Positions 60,008 to 64,000 of a stretch of DNA of 64,000 nt are shown here, piece after piece; positions within the stretch are counted from its first letter, which is position 1, and every line of letters starts with the position of its first letter. The DNA comes from Opisthorchis felineus (Eukaryota > Platyhelminthes > Trematoda > Opisthorchiida > Opisthorchiidae): the NCBI GenBank assembly GCA_004794785.1, contig SJOL01008880.1, forward strand, positions 332,189 through 396,188, given 5' to 3'. The notes under the pieces are model-generated. The model was given only the letters and a program-made list of their open reading frames with translations, had not been told where the DNA came from and did not search any database. Position numbers and translations under genes: made by a program.

Positions 60008-62206
60008 GTAATAATCGTTCAGCTGTAACACCCTTTAGATGCCTAGCTGCCATGCCACCCAAAGGAAGCACGAGGTCTGGGATACTGCCAGGTTGCCCAA
60101 GCCTAAAAGGAGAAGTCGAGATGCGGAGGTTGGGTTCGAACCACGGAAATTCCAGTTATTAAATTCGCGCTCTAACTACTGAGCCATCTCACCCCAATAA
60201 GACAGTTTATACTGGATGACGAAAGTACTCATCAAAAACGACTACCTAAAAAGATTTCAACAATGATGCTTCGTTAGCGTTAACCCTTAAGTTATATCAA
60301 GGAAATATTGTGAAAAGAACAATAAAATGAGATGCGTGGGGGAATTGGTGGTCCAACAACTCACGACAAAAATATCAACGTCGACTAGCAGGCACACATT
60401 GCAACGTCTTCCACAGGGCAAAGTGGGGATCATGCGGACCTATCTTAGAAGGCAAGTCGCACCAACAGTACGCAGACTCCTCGTAGTCGATTTCACTTTC
60501 CTCCGCCAGATCGAAAGATGACTACTACTATGCTTGTCGCATTCTGAAATGGGCCCGAAACAGAGCACCCTCTCCGGCAAACGATGGTTGGGTGCGCGCA
60601 GTGCATCACCTGACCACCTCAACTTTTTGTGCTGGACACATTCTCCGATTGAAGTCCTCGCTGCATGGCTGAACACTCGTTTTCTAACCGTCTCGTTTTG
60701 AATTCGCCGGCCGCAGCATACACGAGCTATGGTTGAAAAATAACGGGTTTCAAAGGCCTGAAGGCACCTCAGTTCCGCCGTTCACAAAGGCAACGTCTCA
60801 CAGCCATACAACCAAAGCAGCCCATACTTTAGCTCGGCACACACGTCCCTTGGGATTCATGGATATGTCGCAGTGCCGCCGTAGGTGTTTCAAACTAGCA
60901 GACACGACCACAACCTTAGAGATTCGAGCATTGACCCAATCACTCACACTACAATCGGAACTAATGCACCTTCCGAGCTACGTAAAACGTTCACATCTTT
61001 GAGTGCCTCTCGTCGGATTGCATGTGCTGTGTCCAGTCAATTCATGCCCAGAAGCATGATCTTACACTCTGTGGGTGCAAAGTGTATGCCAACGGACGGG
61101 ATGGCCTTGGTCAATTAATACAAAAATACCTGCGCCATCTCCTCTTTGAAGACGAGAACGACAAATTTTTCGTCAACAACTATTGGAACTCTAGGGTTTT
61201 GAAGATCCGCCAGCGTTCGTCTCATTATCTTGCCCCCCTACGAAATTAAAAAGGAATTGAGAAAGTGGGCAACTTTGTCGGACACCACTTTGTGTACGGA
61301 AGCTGTTGGAGAGCTCTCACTATACGCTCATATGCTCACTCAAGATGCCATGGGCTGTTGTCGCCGATTGACGCGCAAGTATTGCGCCAAAGACCATTGC
61401 AAGACTCACGGGGTCGTCATTCCTAACGGACTGGCCTTCAAGGAAAGTCATTAATGGGATGGGGGAGCGGGAAAATGTGAAAGGTGAGACGCAACAATTG
61501 TGTTAAACGTGTATAGCGTACAGTCACGGTGATTACCGGTCTTCGGTTCACGGACTACGGAAGGTGCCTGAAATTGCTTGATCTCAACGCATTGGATACC
61601 AAAGGTCTGTGGGGATTTAATTTTAATCCACTTTGCCTTCCGCCCCAACGACAACAGGTTGGGACATGAAAGATGCTCAACGCGAGGACATGCACCTTCG
61701 TATGGTGACACGTTCACCCCTAAGTGTTTTCACCACTAGCTCTAAAGGGCAGTTTTAGGCTCATCAGGATGCCTGTTTCCGTGGCCCTTTAGCTGTTCTC
61801 GTTTAATCCCAAGACAATGAGCAGTGCCTCACCCAGCTCCCCGTATTTCCCTTTCATGTGAAGCGTGGCAAACCGGATGACTGACAACCACTGATCCCTT
61901 CGACCAAGGTGGTTTGGGCAATCTTCTCTTATTCGTGTATCAAACAAGTAACCGTTAAATCAACGGACGAAGGAACACGAAATATCTTACCGCGTGTTGT
62001 AACGCGTCAATTTGGTTCTTGTATAGAGTATTCCACATTTCCAGTTCCAGTTTCTGACCGACCGCATACCCAGGATACCTCGTTATTATCTCACCGAAAA
62101 TCTCCTGGATCCTTAGGTGAAACTCATCGACGGCCGAAGGAGGAGCGGCATTGGATGGCTTGCGGCGCAACGTACAACGAAGCTCTTGTAGTAATTTGTG
62201 TTCCAT
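27482..62206 (-). CDS. SMG7: Nonsense-mediated decay factor SMG7 (EST1/14-3-3-like), 14-exon model
   Basis: SMG7 binds phosphorylated UPF1 and recruits mRNA decay enzymes. Exons, 5' to 3' on the minus strand: 62206-61991, 56045-55875, 52432-51987, 50564-50456, 44034-43797, 43576-43425, 42360-42237, 36471-36403, 35762-35354, 32914-32629, 32485-32165, 32018-31743, 30640-30302, 27979-27482. Lengths sum to 3654 nt (1217 codons plus TAG) and phases agree at every junction. The protein has an N-terminal 14-3-3-like domain with the phosphate-pocket Lys in LYKNQI (K63, equivalent to human K66) and Arg in HLGDIAR (R278, equivalent to human R163), TPR-like helices with [11 protein letters not shown] and [10 protein letters not shown], a helical region with [16 protein letters not shown], then a low-complexity tail ending in a Pro-rich exon, as in human SMG7. 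It has no PIN domain, so it is not SMG5 or SMG6. Exons 1-12 are strong; exons 13-14 rest on splice sites and open frames. Confidence 0.92.
27980..30301 (-). other. SMG7 intron 13
   Basis: Short open frames on both strands; a tRNA-like patch on the minus strand near 28730-28785 (taactcagcggttaaagc). No family recognised for the rest. Confidence 0.55.
30302..30640 (-). CDS. SMG7: SMG7 exon 13 (probable)
   Basis: 113 codons, Ser/Leu/Pro-rich. The donor gtgagt at 30301 is strong and phase 0. The acceptor gggtag at 30641 has a poor pyrimidine tract, but an in-frame stop at that point forces the exon to begin there or later. Inferred. Confidence 0.6.
30758..30853 (-). CDS. Candidate alternative terminal exon of SMG7
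   Basis: Acceptor cctccgcatttcag is better than that of exon 13 and phase 0, so it joins exon 12 in frame. It encodes 31 residues ([18 protein letters not shown] is the core) and then TGA. The segment resembles the human RPGFPPPTYVIPPP stretch. No usable donor precedes the stop, so it would be an alternative 3' end, a poison exon, or carry a sequence error. Confidence 0.45.
   Translation of the reverse strand, partial: RHAVPLILQRPPGFVSYTVPMPPTPDWPAAQ
30986..31163 (-). mobile_element. SINE family A (SMG7 intron 12)
   Basis: Tail, body and B box (gggttcgaacc in the other strand's sense) are present, more diverged than other copies; no clear target-site duplication. Confidence 0.85.
31515..31580 (+). 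repeat. (ATC)n-linked repeat family, copy
   Basis: atcatcatcatcatcagaggcagc, then aacatgagtgttgacactg and tgcttcactgccgta. Confidence 0.75.
31743..32018 (-). CDS. SMG7: SMG7 exon 12
   Basis: 92 codons, phase 0; acceptor attccttcccag, donor gtgagt. It begins [12 protein letters not shown] and holds a basic helical segment [19 protein letters not shown] recognise no domain here; it continues the C-terminal linker. Confidence 0.8.
32165..32485 (-). CDS. SMG7: SMG7 exon 11
   Basis: 107 codons, phase 0 at both ends; acceptor tttatcaatctcag, donor gtaggt. Mostly disordered (Ala/Ser/Thr-rich), ending in a helical [13 protein letters not shown]. Only 143 and 146 bp separate it from exons 10 and 12. 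Confidence 0.85.
32629..32914 (-). CDS. SMG7: SMG7 exon 10
   Basis: 286 nt; acceptor tcctccccacatag, donor gtaagt. [17 protein letters not shown] continues the helix seen in human SMG7 (KWIADNQPRLIQ). The rest is low-complexity Ser/Thr/His-rich linker. Confidence 0.85.
32915..35353 (-). other. SMG7 intron 9
   Basis: Its 5' two-thirds on the + strand hold a LINE tail (34.2-35.03 kb). A 112-codon minus-strand open frame at 33413-33751 with two hydrophobic stretches starts at GTG and has no recognisable homology; I do not call it a gene. Confidence 0.6.
34200..35035 (+). mobile_element. LINE 3' part, same family as 1-1.76 kb
   Basis: 34640-35030 shares gtttgaccatcgg, aatgctgaagtacgccagatggttt, acttcgtat and ggttactgagacc-like blocks with 990-1400 and 12.1-12.4 kb. 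The part before 34.6 kb is only weakly LINE-like. Confidence 0.65.
35354..35762 (-). CDS. SMG7: SMG7 exon 9
   Basis: 409 nt; acceptor caactttccacag, donor gtaaat, leaves in phase 2. It has [17 protein letters not shown] and [16 protein letters not shown], the latter matching human LPEEFELQGFLALRPS, then a helix [20 protein letters not shown] ending the helical domain. Confidence 0.93.
36403..36471 (-). CDS. SMG7: SMG7 exon 8 (short)
   Basis: 69 nt; acceptor tttttattgcag, donor gtgagt; split codons at both ends match exons 7 and 9. [18 protein letters not shown] replaces human YPLPAVKVSMDWLRLRP. Confidence 0.85.
36990..37300 (+). repeat. Left LTR of BEL/Pao element
   Basis: Aligned by eye with 40985-41305; ends not resolvable because of divergence. 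Confidence 0.6.
40985..41305 (+). repeat. Right LTR of BEL/Pao element
   Basis: Shares ordered blocks with the left LTR; divergence indicates an old insertion. Confidence 0.6.
41306..42236. other. Rest of SMG7 intron 7
   Basis: Short open frames (for example 41701-41928) without recognisable domains. Confidence 0.5.
42237..42360 (-). CDS. SMG7: SMG7 exon 7
   Basis: 124 nt; donor gtgagt, leaves in phase 1. [20 protein letters not shown] aligns with human HTYSQDEQLCWTQLLA. The acceptor cgcgtcag at 42361-42368 is the only nearby AG consistent with the phase-0 exit of exon 6. Confidence 0.85.
42361..43424 (-). other. SMG7 intron 6
   Basis: No repeat or gene recognised; a 113-codon plus-strand open frame (42756-43097) shows no family features. 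Confidence 0.5.
43425..43576 (-). CDS. SMG7: SMG7 exon 6
   Basis: 152 nt; acceptor cttccctttgcag, donor gtaatt; enters in phase 1 and leaves in phase 0. [17 protein letters not shown] corresponds to human QLVHVTVINLFQLHHL. Confidence 0.9.
43797..44034 (-). CDS. SMG7: SMG7 exon 5
   Basis: 79 codons plus 1 nt; acceptor tcttcggttcaag, donor gtaaat. It encodes [20 protein letters not shown] then TNL, matching human [22 protein letters not shown], then a helix ([14 protein letters not shown]). Confidence 0.95.
44364..44548 (-). mobile_element. SINE family A, full length (SMG7 intron 4)
   Basis: A box, B box (ggttcgaacc), body and tail intact; 9-bp duplication ccagtgcaa at 44355-44363 and 44549-44557. 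Confidence 0.92.
44705..44756. repeat. (TAA)n microsatellite
   Basis: About 17 uninterrupted taa units, then gagaagtagag. Confidence 0.95.
45290..45326. repeat. (TA)n microsatellite
   Basis: atatatatactt then a pure ta run; lies 70 bp from the single N. Confidence 0.9.
46435..46554 (-). repeat. tRNA-like repeat family B, left arm of inverted pair
   Basis: The minus strand reads gctcgtggccgaac, ggtcgccggttga, cgcactgttgatgattccc, gtaaagtgcttct, closely matching 46683-46815. Confidence 0.75.
46683..46815 (+). repeat. tRNA-like repeat family B, right arm of inverted pair
   Basis: A-box-like tggccgaacggtt, B-box-like gcgggttcgaaac, then cgtactgttgatagttcc, aaataaggatgaaac, cagtgcttct. A tRNA Leu/Ser-like head is suggested but no full cloverleaf was drawn. 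Confidence 0.75.
47590..48990 (-). mobile_element. Penelope-like element RT remnant (SMG7 intron 4)
   Basis: In minus-strand order: [16 protein letters not shown] (RT N-terminal KxDKG block), FFIPKVH-like and [26 protein letters not shown]-like, and [15 protein letters not shown] followed by [14 protein letters not shown], all hallmarks of Penelope RT. Stops and frameshifts interrupt it; the GIY-YIG domain is not seen. Confidence 0.85.
50456..50564 (-). CDS. SMG7: SMG7 exon 4
   Basis: 109 nt; acceptor caccacctcag, donor gtgagt. It completes the split Arg and encodes [12 protein letters not shown] and [13 protein letters not shown], matching human YRNQTSQAESYY...PYNQLAILASSK. Confidence 0.95.
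50565..51986 (-). other. SMG7 intron 3
   Basis: Contains the second hammerhead-like repeat copy (51.17-51.33 kb); otherwise unassigned. Confidence 0.6.
51170..51330 (-). repeat. Repeat with hammerhead-like core (copy 2)
   Basis: The minus strand reads ctgataatgtcacc, loop, ggtgatgaaac (51233-51263), followed by gcaat/attgc hairpin sequence. It keeps the core C lost in copy 1 but has A for G in CTGATGA. Confidence 0.6.
51987..52432 (-). CDS. SMG7: SMG7 exon 3
   Basis: 148 codons plus 2 nt; acceptor tttgttttccaag, donor gtaact. It carries the weakly conserved SYGQLG, then a Ser/Pro-rich insertion of roughly 80-95 residues absent from the vertebrate protein, then [16 protein letters not shown], almost identical to the human core. 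The last Arg codon is split (AG|A) with exon 4. Confidence 0.93.
53465..53645 (+). mobile_element. SINE family A (SMG7 intron 2)
   Basis: Head with acggctcagtgtttagagcg and ggttcgaaccc, body and acagctgaac tail. No convincing target-site duplication. Inserted antisense to SMG7. Confidence 0.9.
54690..55500 (-). mobile_element. LINE C-terminal fragment
   Basis: The minus strand reads [20 protein letters not shown], then [17 protein letters not shown], the conserved post-RT region of the LINE family. Confidence 0.8.
55875..56045 (-). CDS. SMG7: SMG7 exon 2
   Basis: 57 codons, acceptor gttaactacag, donor gtaagc, phase 0 at both ends. [20 protein letters not shown] aligns with human LSLFLEAASGFYTQLLQE. 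A longer open frame overlaps this exon in another phase and is not coding. Confidence 0.9.
57177..57494 (-). mobile_element. LINE RT fragment
   Basis: [20 protein letters not shown] matches the CR1/jockey block QHGFRxGxSTxxNLL. Isolated fragment. Confidence 0.6.
57793..57860 (+). repeat. (ATC)n-linked repeat family, copy
   Basis: atcatcataatcaccaccaaag, then cagcaacatcggtgttgac and tgctttactgccgtac. Confidence 0.75.
57890..59720 (+). mobile_element. CR1-like LINE, most of RT domain, decayed (SMG7 intron 1)
   Basis: In order across frames: [20 protein letters not shown] (58960-59000), ERDCCYTYF (fits TPIF), ALDRVP (59350), [13 protein letters not shown] (59480), and a [20 protein letters not shown] block (59595-59650), typical of CR1/jockey RT. 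Frameshifts are frequent. Antisense to SMG7. Confidence 0.75.
59968..60004. repeat. (AAT)n tract, tail of SINE
   Basis: Directly abuts the tail of the SINE at 60006-60195, showing that the family ends in (ATT)n in its own sense. Confidence 0.9.
60006..60195 (-). mobile_element. SINE family A with (ATT)n tail (SMG7 intron 1)
   Basis: Complete head, B box, body and tail in reverse orientation, ending in the AAT tract. Duplication not clear because of the tract. Confidence 0.9.
60430..61020 (-). mobile_element. LINE C-terminal fragment
   Basis: The minus strand reads [20 protein letters not shown], the same block as at 7.4 kb; upstream part degraded. Confidence 0.75.
61991..62206 (-). CDS. SMG7: SMG7 exon 1 (start, 14-3-3-like domain)
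   Basis: 72 codons from ATG at 62206 to the donor gtaaga (61990). It contains [14 protein letters not shown], matching human LWNHAFKNQITTLQ. The first 25 residues are not conserved, so an upstream exon cannot be excluded, but length and position fit a true start. Confidence 0.88.
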
Positions 62207-63116
62207 GATTTCTTATGACAGGTCCGCATGGGTTACGGAGCATAAACCAAAAACACGCTTGAGGCGAGACAATATCAGCAACGGAATGGGGAGTAAGCGA
62301 ATAGCCAGAACCTCTATAAATGAGCGACTGACAGACAGGCTTTGCCGCACGCGGACCGACGCACATGCCACACACTACTGGTAATCCCTCACATCATAAA
62401 AATAAACGAGCCTTTATCCTGGAAGCCCAAAATGGAATTTAGGGAGTAGATTTAGGTTACATTTTGTAGGAAACCATTGCGTGTAATTTTTCCGCATACG
62501 CCTAACACAAGGAAATTTTGATGTGGATCGTTTCGCACAAAACATTATAGACGGAACTGAATGCTGTCGCATTCGGTCTGTACTTTGGGATTCATGTGCG
62601 ATCTATAGCTGCGCACTTCAGCGCAGTGTTGTGAACCGTTTTGTATGAGTCAACAAATATATATTTAAACTGCACAACACAGCGCTTGGCGTTGTTAGCG
62701 AACCTGTCCCTATGAGTTAGTTTGGTGGTGCCAGCTCGTATGCAGCGTGCCCTTCACAAGCAATAACTTGCGTTCGCTACTCTCCAGTACGAGTTTGGTT
62801 GCCAGTAGAACCATGGACAGTAGCGCTCGTGCTCACTGCATTTTACGAATGAATACCAGAAGTTTCTCTGGTCGGCGATTGTGTCCAATGTGGCCAACCA
62901 TGTTGCTATCAGCAGGTTGGAGGGAAATCGGGCCATAAGCCGGACGGAGTGCACAGGATGGGAGTGGATCTCCACCTATGCTTAGCCAGGAGGATCAAGC
63001 ATACCCAGTCAGCACGCGTCCGCACCCGGGTGCAGAACCAGTGCGGAATCTGTGCAGAACTTCTGCGCTAATGGAGTACTTTTAAGCCGAGGGAAATCGA
63101 GATATTTAGGACCCAT
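62207..63116. other. Upstream of SMG7; unassigned
   Basis: Should hold the SMG7 5'UTR/promoter on the minus strand. No recognisable core element. A short repeated motif (gtgcagaacc, gtgcagaact) lies near 63030-63063. Confidence 0.4.
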
Positions 63117-63588
63117 TGTGGTGTTTTGTACCTTCCTTTTGCTCTCATTATAACGTTACGGATTTCATCAGTTCCATAAACGTTTTTTATTTGAATACGC
63201 AAAACCACAAAAACGCGCATTTGTACAAATTACATACAATACAGGCGTGGTCACATGCTCCGACTTTCTCTTCTCATTTCGTTCGCGCTTACAGCGGTCA
63301 TTCGCGAGCTTCATGTGCTAACTCTGGTATCCAAAGCGTTCAGACTGTCTTCGGAGTTTATTGTATATGAGAGCTTCCCGGAAAGAAGACCCCTGGACAT
63401 CCACGACCGGATTATTATTTATTCACTAACCTGGGACAACGACGAACTATTTTAAAAAGAACAATTCTTAGTGAGCCTGTTCCATTCGACCCTTTTTATT
63501 ATTGTGTACTCAATTCAGAGTAATTATATTTATTTCTTTGTCACACACTTTTCCTAAAGTAGCTTTTTTAGGTACCCAGACCACTACA
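63117..63588 (+). repeat. Putative 5' LTR of gypsy element
   Basis: Starts tgtgg and ends actaca; followed 4 bases later by tggtgagcccgag, a candidate primer-binding site resembling tRNA-Trp sites of CsRn1-like elements. The left boundary is a guess because the 3' LTR is outside the window. Confidence 0.45.
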
Positions 63589-63674
63589 AATTTGGTGAGC
63601 CCGAGTCTTTCGATATATTTTTTTTAAACTTTTCCTTTTAAGTCGTCGTAGTTTTATTGTTTCACCCGGTCATT

Positions 63675-64000
63675 ATGGATGCACACTTCGATTCATCGGA
63701 TTTAGTCGAGAATGCAATTAGCATCCGTCTACCAGACTATAATCCTCGCAATCCCAGTGTGTGGTTTCATCAGGTCGAAGCTGTTTTTACAACCCGACGC
63801 ATCACTTCCCAAACCACCCGTTTTTCCTATGTCATCCAGTATCTTCCTAGTGAAGTAGCAACAGAAGTAGAAGATCTGTTGGAAGATATTCCCAAAGATA
63901 ATCCCTATGACGCCCTTCGAGCGGCTATCATTAGCAGGACAGGAAAATCTGAGAGCAAGATGCACAGGGATCTATTCACCACAGTCGAAATTGGTGACAG
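63675..64000 (+). CDS. Gag N-terminus of Ty3/gypsy retrotransposon (partial at window end)
   Basis: Open from ATG at 63675 to the end (108+ codons). It encodes IRLPDYNPRNPSVWFHQVEA and then FTTRRITSQTTRFSYVIQYL, the conserved start of flatworm and arthropod gypsy Gag proteins (LPxFxPxxPxxWFxQxEAxF...ITSxxTKFxxV). Gag packages element RNA into particles. No stop in view, so this copy may be relatively young. Fragment of a mobile element, not a host gene. Confidence 0.85.
   Translation, partial: MDAHFDSSDLVENAISIRLPDYNPRNPSVWFHQVEAVFTTRRITSQTTRFSYVIQYLPSEVATEVEDLLEDIPKDNPYDALRAAIISRTGKSESKMHRDLFTTVEIGD

Larger units (their letters stand above)
56046..61990 (-). other. SMG7 intron 1 (5.9 kb)
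   Basis: Occupied largely by LINE remnants, one SINE and one (ATC)n repeat copy (57.79-57.86 kb). 61.05-61.95 kb has only short open frames I cannot assign. Confidence 0.7.

Noticed and set aside
61230..61454. 74-codon open frame resembling an enzyme tail
   Set aside because: No motif could be confirmed and the region is surrounded by LINE debris.

Overview
The window is eukaryotic, intron-rich and crowded with retrotransposon remains. Two animal genes can be assembled exon by exon, and the mobile elements (CR1/RTE-like LINEs, a Penelope-like element, BEL/Pao and Ty3/gypsy LTR elements, tRNA-derived SINEs) are of kinds common in flatworms. I infer a digenean fluke with a moderately GC-rich genome (Fasciola/Paragonimus/Opisthorchis type rather than the AT-rich Schistosoma). 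The species cannot be fixed from the sequence.

Layout. Bases 1-4.6 kb hold decayed LINE copies, one carrying a nested SINE. 4923-22517 (+) is a complete five-exon gene for the ZIP9-type zinc transporter SLC39A9 (425 codons, all four introns in phase 0); its introns hold SINEs, LINE fragments and a near-perfect 32-bp inverted repeat. 22.5-27.5 kb is a repeat-bearing intergenic stretch where the two genes converge. 27482-62206 (-) is a 14-exon gene for the nonsense-mediated-decay factor SMG7 (about 1217 codons). Its exons splice together with consistent phases and it keeps the phosphopeptide-pocket residues. Its large introns hold an old BEL/Pao element with two diverged LTRs (about 37.0-41.3 kb), a Penelope-like element (47.6-49.0 kb), a CR1-like LINE (57.9-59.7 kb) and several SINEs. 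The right edge runs into the 5' LTR and gag start of a Ty3/gypsy (CsRn1-like) element.

The two genes are functionally unrelated: one is membrane Zn2+ transport, the other cytoplasmic mRNA surveillance. The less expected signals are: a tRNA-derived SINE family with at least nine copies, five with target-site duplications; one of these lying in a LINE ORF whose frame is restored if the insertion is removed, with an empty paralogous site at 12 kb; a second tRNA-like family including a head-to-head inverted pair in an SMG7 intron; hammerhead-ribozyme-like cores at three loci; and a possible alternative terminal exon of SMG7. No CRISPR, rRNA gene or intact cellular tRNA gene is visible.
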